Below, in pieces: positions 43,184-51,810 of a stretch of DNA of 64,000 bases. Positions within the stretch are counted from its first letter, which is position 1. Every line of letters begins with the position of its first letter. A program made the position numbers and the translations under genes. Origin of the DNA: Maribellus sp. CM-23 (lineage in GTDB: Bacteria; Bacteroidota; Bacteroidia; Bacteroidales; Prolixibacteraceae); assembly GCF_021354595.1 (NCBI RefSeq), contig NZ_JADWYJ010000006.1, forward strand, positions 124,001-188,000, written 5' to 3'. A model generated the notes under the pieces. The model saw only the letters and a list, made by a program, of their open reading frames with translations. It ran no database searches and was not told the origin of the DNA.

Positions 43184-43426
43184 ATGTCACGAGTTTGTCA
43201 AATAACAGGGAAGAGAGCAATGGTGGGAAACAATGTTTCGCACTCTAAAAGAAGAACAAAAAGACGCTTCGACGTTAACCTGTTCAAAAAGAAGTATTAT
43301 TTGCCTGACGAAGATCGTTGGGTGCAACTTACTGTTTCTGCTGCCGGCATGCGCACCATTAATAAAAAAGGTTTGAAGACCGCTTTGGCCGAAGCGCAGG
43401 GAAAAGGTTTTATCGATAACATTTAA
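43184..43426 (+). CDS. rpmB: 50S ribosomal protein L28
   Basis: 80 residues, MSRVCQITGKRAMVGNNVSH with SKRRTKRRFDVNLFKKKYYL, the standard bL28 sequence. Component of the large ribosomal subunit. Start of the conserved Bacteroidota cluster L28-L33-DUF4295, 11 nt before rpmG. Confidence 0.97.
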   Translation: MSRVCQITGKRAMVGNNVSHSKRRTKRRFDVNLFKKKYYLPDEDRWVQLTVSAAGMRTINKKGLKTALAEAQGKGFIDNI

Positions 43427-43437
43427 AGATCTGAGCG

Positions 43438-43626
43438 ATGGCTAAAAAAGGTAAAGGCAACAGAATCCAGGTAATCCTGGAATGTACAGAGCACAAAGAG
43501 AGTGGTATGCCCGGAACATCAAGGTATATTACCACTAAAAACAGAAAAAATACTCCGGATCGTATGGAAATGAAAAAATACAATCCGATTCTGAAAAAAG
43601 TAACGGTTCACAAAGAAATTAAATAA
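43438..43626 (+). CDS. rpmG: 50S ribosomal protein L33
   Basis: 62 residues, MAKKGKGNRIQVILECTEHK ... TSRYITTKNRKNTPDRMEMK, a bL33. Of the four Cys that bind zinc in C+ forms only one is left (ECTEH), so this is a zinc-independent C- form. Co-transcribed with rpmB. Confidence 0.96.
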   Translation: MAKKGKGNRIQVILECTEHKESGMPGTSRYITTKNRKNTPDRMEMKKYNPILKKVTVHKEIK

Positions 43627-43634
43627 GTTGAAAC

Positions 43635-43787
43635 ATGGCAAAGAAAGCAGTTGCAACATTACAGAAAGGAGCCGGTAAAGGCTATTCAAAAGTGATTAAA
43701 ATGGTGAAATCGGAAAAAACCGGTGCCTACACTTTTAAGGAAGAAATTGTTCCGAACGACGACGTTAAAACTTATTTTAAAAAATAA
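43635..43787 (+). CDS. DUF4295 small ribosome-associated protein
   Basis: 50 residues: MAKKAVATLQKGAGKGYSKV ... AYTFKEEIVPNDDVKTYFKK. ATG at 43635, 8 nt after the rpmG stop. The sequence is that of DUF4295, a Bacteroidota-only family next to L28 and L33. I recall that a new large-subunit protein named bL38 in the Flavobacterium johnsoniae ribosome corresponds to this family; that link should be checked. Highly basic with an acidic C-terminal segment. Confidence 0.92.
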   Translation: MAKKAVATLQKGAGKGYSKVIKMVKSEKTGAYTFKEEIVPNDDVKTYFKK

Positions 43788-43808
43788 GAAAATATACTGT
43801 ATAACAGG

Positions 43809-43838
43809 AAAGCTTTCATATTAATGAAAGCTTTTTTT
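43809..43838 (+). terminator. Terminator of the ribosomal-protein operon
   Basis: AAGCTTTCAT/ATGAAAGCTT, a 10-bp stem with a 4-nt loop and T-tract, 22 nt after the DUF4295 stop. Confidence 0.87.
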
Positions 43839-43975
43839 GTGCATTGTTGGTGGTTGTAAAAACAGGATTTTGCGGCCCTGTTGTTTTCCCTGTTAAGAAT
43901 TTGAGGCGAGCTTCGCCAGAACCGGGAACAATCAAAATAATTGTATTACTTTAGCCTGCAAATCAAATTAAAACA

Positions 43976-44926
43976 ATGGGCTTATTTGGCATTTTTAGCA
44001 GAGAGAAGAAGGAGAGTCTGGATGAAGGACTTTCTAAAACCAAAGAAAGCGTATTCAAAAAATTAAGTCGTGCCGTTGTTGGTAAATCAAAGGTTGACGA
44101 CGAAGTGCTGGATAATCTGGAAGAAGTATTGATTACTTCGGATGTGGGCGTTGATACCACGCTTAAAATTATCGGTCGTATTGAAGAACGTGTTTCGCGT
44201 GATAAATATATGGGCATTGGCGAGTTAAACGGCATTCTGAAAGAAGAGATTGCCGCCTTGCTCGAGGAAAACAATTCGGCTGATATTGACGATTTCGATC
44301 TTCCCAAATCTGATACACCTTATGTAATTATGGTGGTGGGTGTTAACGGTGTGGGTAAAACCACAACCATTGGCAAACTGGCCTATAATTTCAAACAAGC
44401 CGGTAAATCGGTTGTGTTGGGAGCGGCTGATACATTTAGGGCTGCTGCCATAGATCAACTTGAAATATGGGCCCAAAGAGTAGACGTACCCATTGTGAAG
44501 CAAAAAATGGGCTCCGATCCTGCTTCCGTGGCATATGATACATTATCGTCGGCTGTGGCAAGTAATGCCGATGTGGTGATTATCGATACCGCCGGACGTT
44601 TGCACAACAAAGTTGGCTTGATGAACGAGCTGTCGAAGATCAAAAAAGTGATGCAGAAAATTGTTCCGGATGCCCCGCAGGAAGTATTGCTAGTGCTGGA
44701 CGGTTCAACCGGGCAAAATGCTTTTGAACAGGCCAAACAATTTACAAAGGCTACAGAAGTGAGTGCGCTGGCGCTTACAAAACTCGACGGAACAGCCAAA
44801 GGGGGAGTGGTGATTGGTATTTCCGATCAATTTAAAATTCCTGTAAAATACATTGGCATAGGCGAAAAGCTTGAGCATTTGCAGATCTTCCGTCGCCGGG
44901 AGTTTGTCGAATCGCTTTTTTCGTAA
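43976..44926 (+). CDS. ftsY: Signal recognition particle receptor FtsY
   Basis: 316 residues, the NG core only; the acidic A domain of E. coli FtsY is missing, as is usual in this phylum. N domain about 1-100, then GTPase motifs G1 GVNGVGKTTTIGKLAYNF, the insertion box around AADTFRAAAIDQLEIW, G3 DTAGRLHNK, G4 TKLDGTAKGG. Receives SRP-ribosome complexes at the membrane for co-translational insertion. Ends 18 nt from the convergent histidine kinase gene. Confidence 0.96.
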   Translation: MGLFGIFSREKKESLDEGLSKTKESVFKKLSRAVVGKSKVDDEVLDNLEEVLITSDVGVDTTLKIIGRIEERVSRDKYMGIGELNGILKEEIAALLEENNSADIDDFDLPKSDTPYVIMVVGVNGVGKTTTIGKLAYNFKQAGKSVVLGAADTFRAAAIDQLEIWAQRVDVPIVKQKMGSDPASVAYDTLSSAVASNADVVIIDTAGRLHNKVGLMNELSKIKKVMQKIVPDAPQEVLLVLDGSTGQNAFEQAKQFTKATEVSALALTKLDGTAKGGVVIGISDQFKIPVKYIGIGEKLEHLQIFRRREFVESLFS

Positions 44927-44944
44927 ACCGATCCCAAGGCAAAT

Positions 44945-47014
44945 CTATACCAACTCTTCAGCAGAGGCCAGGCAGGTCTGGATGGTTTGAAGAAGTTTAT
45001 CCCGGTTTATCGGCTTTTCGATGCATGCATTGCATCCGGCTTTTAACAACGCGAACTGACTGCTTTCCGGTGATTCGGCTGTTTGCCCGATGATGCAAAC
45101 TTTCGAATTGAAAGTGCGGATGGTCTGAGTGGCCGTTTTCCCGTTCATTTCAGGCATTTTCATATCCATTAGAATGAGATCGGTGTCTGGTTCCTGTTTG
45201 ATCAGTTGTACGATCTCTTCCCCGTTTTTGGCTCTTTTTATGCTGGCCGCAATATCCTGAAGCACATGCACCAGGAGACGGTAGGAAATCTCGTCATCCT
45301 CGGCTATCAAGATCCGGAGATTGTTTAAAACCGTATCGTTTAGAAGATGGCTGGTTAAGCGTTTCTTCTCACAGTCATGCAGGTGGTTCAGGTTGGGAAG
45401 AATCACCCCAAAAGTACTGCCTGTTCCGGGAGTTGAATGCAAACTGATCGAACCGTCCAGGAGTTTTACATATCCTTTCGAAATGGAAAGCCCTAACCCG
45501 GAACCTTCATAGCCGCTGGAATGCGAGGGATCAGCCTGGATAAATTGTCCAAATACTTCGTTGTGCTTTTCTGCGGGGATTCCGATGCCTGTGTCGGCTA
45601 CTGATAAATGAAGTTCATTCGATTTAAATTCGTATTCAACGGTCACTTGCCCGGCCTTCGTAAACTTGATGGCATTTTTGATCAGGTTCATGCCAATCGA
45701 ATTCAGCTTTTGTTCATCGGTACAGAAGTAATTGTCACTTTCCGGATTTTTGTCCAGGAATAGCAGCACAATGCCTTTTCGCTGAGCTTCGATGATAAAA
45801 AAGCGTTCCCATTCTCTGATCATTTTTCGAAAATAGATGCTCTGAATCTTTACTTTTTCTACGCCTGCTTCAATTTTCGATATTTCAATGATGTTGTTGA
45901 TCGTTGTTAACATGCGTTCGCCACTCTGCCTGATTATATCAATAAACTGGAGCTGTTCTTCATTGTTTTGGGCATGTTCTTTCAATAGCTCAGCAAAACC
46001 AAGAATACCGTTCATGGGAGTTCTGATTTCGTGGCTCATGTTGGCTAAAAAGGCCGATTTCATTTTTTCACTTTCAACGGCCTTCTGTTTTTGCTCTTTT
46101 AATTCTGACAATATGCGGGAGTTGAGTTCCAGCTGTTGTTGCAAATCCCGCGTCTTCTTTTTAACTCTTACCTGTAGTAACCGGTTTGCTGCCATTAAAA
46201 GAAGAATACTCAGCGAAGCCAGAACGCCTACAAAGATGATGTACCTCAAATAAGTTGTCCAGTCGTTTCTTTCCTGGTAATACGGAGCGATCCATTTGTC
46301 GTAAATACGATTGTATTCGCCGTTTGCCATAATAACCTCAAGGCCGTTGTCCAGAATGTCGGCCAATTCGGGGGCCGAACGGTTTACTTTGAAGCCGATA
46401 CTTTGTTCCAGCAAAACATGAGAGGTGTTGTAGATGTAGTCTTTCCCCATTAGATCAGCAAAATACAAACCTCTGGCTCTTTTGGAAATGGCACAGGTCA
46501 CATCCGGCCGGTCAAGACTGCTGATCAGGTTGCTGTAATTGTTAACGTATAAAAACTCGGCATTGGGATTTAAGGAAAGAATGTAATGCACTAAAACATC
46601 GTTTTTATACAGGCTTATCAACGGTTTATGGGCTGTGCGAATAAACTCAGGTGTAATTTTTTTTACAAAATTGCGGTTGTAAAGAAAACAGTGAGACGTA
46701 TTGACGATGGAGCGCGTATAAAGATATTCGTTGTCGGGATATCCCGGATAGTTGGCACCTCCGATCGCCTGTATTTCGTTGTTCTTCAGTTTCGCGTTTA
46801 TTTGGTCCCAGGTACCGGTTTCCAGTTCAATATCTATATCATAAAGAGTGCTGATGGCTTTAATTATATCAACATTAAAACCGGTGATTTCATTTTTTGA
46901 ATCTTTAAAGCTGTAAGGGGGATAATTATCGCTGATCATTACTTTGTATTGGGAGAAAGCATTTAAATGCATAAAACAAAGTAGAACTAAAAGAGTCTTG
47001 GTTAAGGTTTGCAT
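44945..47014 (-). CDS. BvgS-like hybrid sensor histidine kinase
   Basis: 689 residues from ATG 47014 (a TTG seven codons up is rejected). Signal peptide (MQTLTKTLLVLLCFMHLNAF), one periplasmic solute-binding type 3 domain (about 25-240, YPPYSFKDSKNEITGFNVDI), a membrane helix at about 260-282, coiled coil, HisKA with His in ANMSHEIRTPMNGILGFAEL, ATPase with N box NLIKNAIKF and glycine boxes DTGIGIPAEKH and GSGLGLSISKG, and a C-terminal receiver with Asp in DLILMDMKMPEMNG. Probably senses a small amino-acid-like ligand. No DNA-binding partner is adjacent. Confidence 0.93.
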   Translation of the reverse strand: MQTLTKTLLVLLCFMHLNAFSQYKVMISDNYPPYSFKDSKNEITGFNVDIIKAISTLYDIDIELETGTWDQINAKLKNNEIQAIGGANYPGYPDNEYLYTRSIVNTSHCFLYNRNFVKKITPEFIRTAHKPLISLYKNDVLVHYILSLNPNAEFLYVNNYSNLISSLDRPDVTCAISKRARGLYFADLMGKDYIYNTSHVLLEQSIGFKVNRSAPELADILDNGLEVIMANGEYNRIYDKWIAPYYQERNDWTTYLRYIIFVGVLASLSILLLMAANRLLQVRVKKKTRDLQQQLELNSRILSELKEQKQKAVESEKMKSAFLANMSHEIRTPMNGILGFAELLKEHAQNNEEQLQFIDIIRQSGERMLTTINNIIEISKIEAGVEKVKIQSIYFRKMIREWERFFIIEAQRKGIVLLFLDKNPESDNYFCTDEQKLNSIGMNLIKNAIKFTKAGQVTVEYEFKSNELHLSVADTGIGIPAEKHNEVFGQFIQADPSHSSGYEGSGLGLSISKGYVKLLDGSISLHSTPGTGSTFGVILPNLNHLHDCEKKRLTSHLLNDTVLNNLRILIAEDDEISYRLLVHVLQDIAASIKRAKNGEEIVQLIKQEPDTDLILMDMKMPEMNGKTATQTIRTFNSKVCIIGQTAESPESSQFALLKAGCNACIEKPINRDKLLQTIQTCLASAEELV

Positions 47015-47032
47015 CTTTTTGGTCGCTTTTAA

Positions 47033-47040
47033 CAAATCTA
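47033..47040 (-). promoter_or_regulatory. Candidate -7 box for the hybrid kinase gene
   Basis: TAGATTTG on the minus strand, an exact TAnnTTTG match 19 nt before the ATG; no clear -33 element. Confidence 0.35.
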
Positions 47041-47164
47041 AAAAAAAGATTTAGTTTTTTTAGTAGCCAGAAATCATAATTCATCCCATTAAGCTGGAAT
47101 CTTCCTTTGCAAGCTCCGTTTAAATAGTATTATTTTAAGTGTTGAATCACAATTTAAAGGATCA

Positions 47165-48046
47165 ATGAATCTGTTTTGGAGAGATGTAGAAAGTACAATG
47201 TCGGGGGCATTGAATACAAAGGTGCAAATTCTTTCGTCGAAAAGTTTGGGCGGAGGATGCATAAACAATACTTCAAGGTTGCAAACCAATGTGGGAGAGT
47301 TTTTTTTGAAATCGAATGCCAACTGTGCGGCTGATATGTTTGAGCGGGAAGCTGAGGGAATGAAAGAGCTTGCAAAAGCCACCGATGCTCACCTTTTGGT
47401 TCCTGCGGTTGTTTGCTATAAAGAGGTGAATGAAACGCCTGGATTTCTGGTACTGGAGTATTTGCATAGCGGATATCCGGAGAAAAATACGGATGAAATG
47501 CTTGGGAGGGGACTGGCCCATGTGCACCGTTTTCAAAACAAGCAGTTTGGCTTTGATCATAATAATTACTGCGGAGCCACACCTCAGCATAATAAATGGA
47601 ACAGCAGCTGGGTTGAATTTTTCCGGGATCAAAGAATCGGTTTTCTGCTGAAGCTGATAGAAAGAGAACGCGGGCTGACTCCGGGTGAAAAATCGACCTA
47701 TGAAAAACTGATGGAACAAATTCCCGGGTTACTTCCGGCGGATGTGGAACCTTCGCTGATTCACGGTGATTTGTGGTCGGGAAACTACATGATTACTCCG
47801 GGTGGTCCGGCACTCATCGACCCGGCTGTGTATTATGCCGACAGGGAAATGGAATTTGCCATTATTACCATGTTTGGAGGCTTTTCGCAGCGGTTTTTTG
47901 ATGCCTACAACGATGTGTATCCTCTACAAAAAGATTGGCGGGAAAGAAACCGGCTTTATCAACTGTACCACATTCTGAATCATTATTTTTTGTTTGGAGG
48001 TGGCTATGGTTCCCAGGCCTTGTCGGTAGCCAAAAGTTATTTGTAG
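47165..48046 (+). CDS. Fructosamine kinase family protein
   Basis: 293 residues, whole length of the fructosamine/ketosamine-3-kinase (FN3K) family. Kinase-like fold: glycine-rich start SLGGGCINNTSRL (about 23), Lys in FFLKSN, catalytic loop IHGDLWSGNYM (about 203) and metal-binding DPAVYYADREMEFA. FN3K enzymes phosphorylate sugars bound to amines (Amadori products). The next gene encodes a SIS-domain protein, so both may act on glycated compounds. Confidence 0.9.
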   Translation: MNLFWRDVESTMSGALNTKVQILSSKSLGGGCINNTSRLQTNVGEFFLKSNANCAADMFEREAEGMKELAKATDAHLLVPAVVCYKEVNETPGFLVLEYLHSGYPEKNTDEMLGRGLAHVHRFQNKQFGFDHNNYCGATPQHNKWNSSWVEFFRDQRIGFLLKLIERERGLTPGEKSTYEKLMEQIPGLLPADVEPSLIHGDLWSGNYMITPGGPALIDPAVYYADREMEFAIITMFGGFSQRFFDAYNDVYPLQKDWRERNRLYQLYHILNHYFLFGGGYGSQALSVAKSYL

Positions 48047-48123
48047 TTTGTTAAAACAGCGTAAATGATTTAGTATTAGGGGCCTTTTTTGTATATTGAA
48101 GATAAACATGTACAGAAAACAAC

Positions 48124-49062
48124 ATGGTGTTGAACGAATTATATGAAATTCCTTACCGTTCGGGGCTTTGCTATCAGAAAAACAAGGGGATAATACTTCC
48201 GGAAGGTGTTCCTTATATAGGCATGGGCGCTTCGTACATCGCATCCAAAACTTTTCGGTATCTGGGAATCGATCTGTTTCCGGAAAGAGCTTCGGATTAT
48301 TTTAATTACCTGGTTAAAAACCGGACATTGTCCAATGGCGTTTTAATTTCCCAGTCGGGAGAAAGTTCTGAGACACTTTGGTGTGCCGATTATTTTTCGT
48401 CGTTTACTGCGGTTGTAAACAGTGAAGAAAGTAAACTGGCGGCGCATCTCAATTGCAAAAATCAAATTCTGCTACATTCCGGCATCGAAAAGCGTATTCC
48501 TTCCAAAACCTACTTAAATACCCTCTTGGTTTTATACCTGGGTTTTGGTTTTGATCCGCGAGAGGTTATTCAGGTATATAAAAAGGAACTTTCGTATTTT
48601 GAAGAAACCGGTGCCGAACTGGGTGAATTAATACGCCGCAGAATAAAAGGCTGGAACAAAAAGAGCATTTACATTCTGGGAAACGGGCCCAATATTACGA
48701 CCGCCGACCTGGCTGCCATGATTCTAAGTGAGGTTTTAAAGAAACCGGTACAATCAATGTCGGCTTCCAATTACGACCACGGATACAAAGAAACATCCAA
48801 GAATACTCTGGTGATTGCCATCAACCACAACGGGCCGGAAAAAACCAGGACCCGGCAGCTTTTGAAGACCATTGAAAAAGCCGGAGGAGAGGTGTTTGAG
48901 TTAAAGGATGCCAAAGTAGATGCGGTTTACAGTCCGCTTACGTATCCGCTGATCTTCTTCTTTGCGGCTGAGTACTTGCTGGATAAATTGAAGGTAAAGT
49001 CGATTTTTGAGGTTGGGAAAAAAGTGACGATCGTAGATCCGCCCTCAGAAGATAAACAGTAG
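48124..49062 (+). CDS. SIS-domain sugar isomerase/deglycase-like protein
   Basis: 312 residues with two SIS domains (about 20-150: VLISQSGESSETLWCADYFS; about 170-300: IYILGNGPNITTADLAAMIL). The plan is that of the isomerase half of glucosamine-6-phosphate synthase and of fructosamine-6-phosphate deglycase (FrlB), with SQSGESSET as the sugar-phosphate-binding Ser/Thr loop. It lies 77 nt after the fructosamine kinase gene and probably cleaves or isomerises that product. The 265 nt after it hold no credible gene. Confidence 0.83.
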   Translation: MVLNELYEIPYRSGLCYQKNKGIILPEGVPYIGMGASYIASKTFRYLGIDLFPERASDYFNYLVKNRTLSNGVLISQSGESSETLWCADYFSSFTAVVNSEESKLAAHLNCKNQILLHSGIEKRIPSKTYLNTLLVLYLGFGFDPREVIQVYKKELSYFEETGAELGELIRRRIKGWNKKSIYILGNGPNITTADLAAMILSEVLKKPVQSMSASNYDHGYKETSKNTLVIAINHNGPEKTRTRQLLKTIEKAGGEVFELKDAKVDAVYSPLTYPLIFFFAAEYLLDKLKVKSIFEVGKKVTIVDPPSEDKQ

Positions 49063-49327
49063 TCTGCATTTGTATATTTTTACTGTCTCCCGGCCAATTA
49101 TCAATTAAATTAATAGAACTTTTTGCATCAAAACCTGTGTATTTCTATGCATGGTGGTTTATTTTTTATCCGAAAGAACTAACTTACCAATCAGGAATAA
49201 TAAAGATTTGTAATCCCGTAGATTCGGCTGAAAACAGGTGGATTTTCATGATAAAAGATGACCTGTCTCAACGAATTTGCTGGATAAGCTTTAAGTTCGC
49301 TTTGCTTGAAAACCAAAAATCGTTTGA

Positions 49328-50473
49328 ATGATTGCTCAAAAAGCCGGAGAAATTACCCCTTTTATTGTGATGGAAGTGCTCGAAAAAGCAGCTTTGATGG
49401 AACAAAAAGGTATTCATGTGATTCATATGGAAGTGGGGGAGCCTGACTTCGCTGTTCCTTCGTGTGTGTCGGCAGCTGTTCAAAAGGCATATGCCGAGGG
49501 CCGCACGCACTACACCCACAGTTTGGGCGACCCGGAGCTTCGTTCTGCCATTGCTTTAAAATTCAAAAAGGAATACAATGTAGAGGTTTCACCGGATCAG
49601 ATTCTGGTTACTTCGGGATCTTCTCCCGCAATATTGTTGACATTGGGGGTTTTGTGCAATGCCGGTGACGAAGTGATTATTTCGGATCCCGGGTATTCCT
49701 GCTACAGCAATTTTATTCGATTTATTGATGCGAAGCCGGTGGCAGTTCCAGTTTTTGAGGAAGATGGTTTTCAATACCGTCCTGCAGAAATTGCCAAAAG
49801 AATTACAAACAGAACCAGGGCAATTATAATAAACAGCCCAATGAATCCTACCGGTAATCTTTTGTCGGCCGAAGTAATGCAGGAGATCGCCGCGTTTAAC
49901 ATTCCTGTAGTATCCGATGAGATTTACCACGGGCTGGTTTACAACGAGAATGCCCATTCGATTCTGGAATTTACCAAAAACGCGTTTGTTTTGAGTGGCT
50001 TTTCCAAGCGTTATGCTATGACTGGATTGAGGTTGGGCTATGTAATTGCTCCGCCGGAATATGTGCGATGCATGCAAAAGTTGCAGCAGAACCTTTTTAT
50101 TTGTGCCGGTTCTACGGTTCAGCGGGCGGGGATTGAAGCTTTGCGTTCAGCAGGAGAAGATATTGAGTACATGAGGCAAACCTACGATAAACGCCGCCAG
50201 TACCTGATTAAACGTTTGACCCAAATGGGCTTTACCATAGAAGTGGAGCCAACCGGAGCTTTTTATGTGTTTGTAAATGTGCGGCATCTTTCCACTGATA
50301 GCTACAAACTGGCTTTTGATATTCTGGAAAAAGCACACCTGGGCGTGACTCCCGGAATTGATTTTGGGGCGAATGGCGAAGGTTTTATTCGCTTCTCGTA
50401 TGCCAATTCAATTGAAAACATTGAGGAAGGAATGAACAGGCTCGAAAGGTATTTGCAGGAAAATTTCAGGTAA
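49328..50473 (+). CDS. Class I/II pyridoxal-phosphate aminotransferase
   Basis: 381 residues, AspC-like fold type I. Substrate region MEVGEPDFAVPSCVSAAVQK, NPMNPTGN for the co-factor environment, DEIYHGLVYN (Asp binding the pyridine nitrogen), the Schiff-base Lys in SGFSKRYAMTGLRLGYVI (about 222), and the C-terminal Arg in GFIRFSYANS (about 360). Substrate pair not determinable, probably an aspartate- or aromatic-type amino acid. Its stop overlaps the tail of the convergent nitroreductase gene by 8 nt. Confidence 0.92.
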   Translation: MIAQKAGEITPFIVMEVLEKAALMEQKGIHVIHMEVGEPDFAVPSCVSAAVQKAYAEGRTHYTHSLGDPELRSAIALKFKKEYNVEVSPDQILVTSGSSPAILLTLGVLCNAGDEVIISDPGYSCYSNFIRFIDAKPVAVPVFEEDGFQYRPAEIAKRITNRTRAIIINSPMNPTGNLLSAEVMQEIAAFNIPVVSDEIYHGLVYNENAHSILEFTKNAFVLSGFSKRYAMTGLRLGYVIAPPEYVRCMQKLQQNLFICAGSTVQRAGIEALRSAGEDIEYMRQTYDKRRQYLIKRLTQMGFTIEVEPTGAFYVFVNVRHLSTDSYKLAFDILEKAHLGVTPGIDFGANGEGFIRFSYANSIENIEEGMNRLERYLQENFR

Positions 50474-50990
50474 ACTGTTGCCCGAATTCGTTGTAATGAA
50501 CGATTTCATCCAGGCTTTTTCTTCGCTTATTGGGCGCACTAATGTCGGGATACCCGACTGGCAGTAAGGCTACCGGTTCAATATTTCTCGGAAGTTTAAG
50601 TATTTCGGAACAACGGCTTACATTGAAATTGCATATCCAGCAGGTTCCAAGCCCCAGAAACGTGGCCATTAAAGTCATATGATCGATGGCAATGGCAGCA
50701 TCTATGTCGGCAGAGTCTTTTCCGTCCGACCCCCGTTTCCACGATTGCGAATGATCTGAGCATATCACAATGGCCAACGGGGCCTGTTGTAACCATTGGG
50801 CAGAATATGTGGAGCAAAGCTCTGCGAGCTTTTCCTGTTCAACCACAATAAAATGCCATGGCTGGTAATTTACGGCCGATGGCGCCATACGACCGGCTTC
50901 GAGAATCTGTATCAGCTTTTGCCTTTCTACAGGTTGAGCTTTGAATTTTCGTACTGAAAACCGTTTTTTGATAATATCGGGTAGTGTCAT
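50466..50990 (-). CDS. Nitroreductase family protein
   Basis: 174 residues. FMN-binding RFSVRKFKAQPVERQKLIQI at the N-terminus, APSAVNYQPWHFIVVEQE around 40 and GLGTCWICNFNVSR (about 118) match small nitroreductase-family flavoproteins, which reduce nitro groups, quinones or related substrates with NAD(P)H. The physiological substrate is unknown. Overlaps the convergent aminotransferase by 8 nt. Confidence 0.9.
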   Translation of the reverse strand: MTLPDIIKKRFSVRKFKAQPVERQKLIQILEAGRMAPSAVNYQPWHFIVVEQEKLAELCSTYSAQWLQQAPLAIVICSDHSQSWKRGSDGKDSADIDAAIAIDHMTLMATFLGLGTCWICNFNVSRCSEILKLPRNIEPVALLPVGYPDISAPNKRRKSLDEIVHYNEFGQQFT

Positions 50991-51258
50991 CGTGTAAATT
51001 TAATGTTTTTCATCTTTCAAAAACTGTAAGTAAAAAAAACACTTTGTTTCAATTCTTATCCCAAAAATCGAAATTTCCTGATAATTATTATCCGTCTCTC
51101 ATTTGCCAAAATAAGTTTCTAATTTTTTGATTATTAGTCAAGAACAGAACATGTTATAAAGCAGGAGTAAATGTTGTAACGGACGCGTAATTTATACGTC
51201 ATTTGCATACGAATTACAATGAAAACAGAAACTATTGTTCAATTTAAAACTTAAAGTC

Positions 51259-51729
51259 ATGAAAAGAATTAGCTATCTAGCAGTATTTATCCTTGTGTTT
51301 TTATTGAGTGCAAATTTGGCCAATGCAACGGGTAATCGTTCTGCATTTAATGAGTACGAAATCAACCTTGTTCAGGACCTTCACATGGGAAAACAGGTGA
51401 AAGCAGTTTGGAAATTGAGTTACAGTAAAAACGAAACTCCGGTAACTGTGGTGAAAAGAAAAACAATAGACGGAACGGAATACCTTGTTCAGTCTGAATA
51501 TTTTGCAGTATGCTACAGCTCAACATCAACAGGCTTTGGTGCCAAGGCAGCGAAAGGAGCTTGGTGTGCTGTTCCAAAGAAAATTAACAGAGCTGTTATC
51601 AATCAGCAGGAATTGGCTCGCCAGGAGATTTTAACTCCGGCAAAAGTAGACGATGAAACTGCGTTGGGATTGATCGCAAGTTATTTGCCCGATCTTATTA
51701 ATAAAGGCTACACTCACCTTTTGAATTAA
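51259..51729 (+). CDS. Secreted protein of unknown function
   Basis: 156 residues from ATG 51259 (an upstream TTG is not used). Signal peptide MKRISYLAVFILVFLLSANL ANATG. The mature part has KAVWKLSYSKNETPVTVVKR and TEYLVQSEYFAVCYSSTSTG, a beta-rich stretch, and a helical C-terminus. Two Cys (CYSS, GAWC) could form a disulfide. No family recognised. It ends at the bidirectional terminator 51762-51792; the 268 nt upstream contain no gene. Confidence 0.75.
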   Translation: MKRISYLAVFILVFLLSANLANATGNRSAFNEYEINLVQDLHMGKQVKAVWKLSYSKNETPVTVVKRKTIDGTEYLVQSEYFAVCYSSTSTGFGAKAAKGAWCAVPKKINRAVINQQELARQEILTPAKVDDETALGLIASYLPDLINKGYTHLLN

Positions 51730-51761
51730 TAAACAGCATTCATAAGTAAAGTTTAAGTAAA

Positions 51762-51792
51762 CAAAAAACCGCGGCATGCCGCGGTTTTTTTA
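51762..51792. terminator. Bidirectional terminator between the secreted protein gene and pyk
   Basis: AACCGCGGCATGCCGCGGTT, a 9-bp self-complementary stem with A-tract and T-tract on either side. It serves both convergent genes. Confidence 0.9.
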
Positions 51793-51810
51793 TGTAGTTA
51801 CGTTTGCTTT

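Noticed and set aside
49137..49331. 64-residue plus-strand frame ahead of the aminotransferase
   Set aside because: AT-rich spacer with no promoter or family features; it runs into the real start at 49328.
51220..51255. 11-codon frame MKTETIVQFKT before the secreted protein gene
   Set aside because: Could be a leader peptide, but the length and lack of any regulatory codon run give no support.
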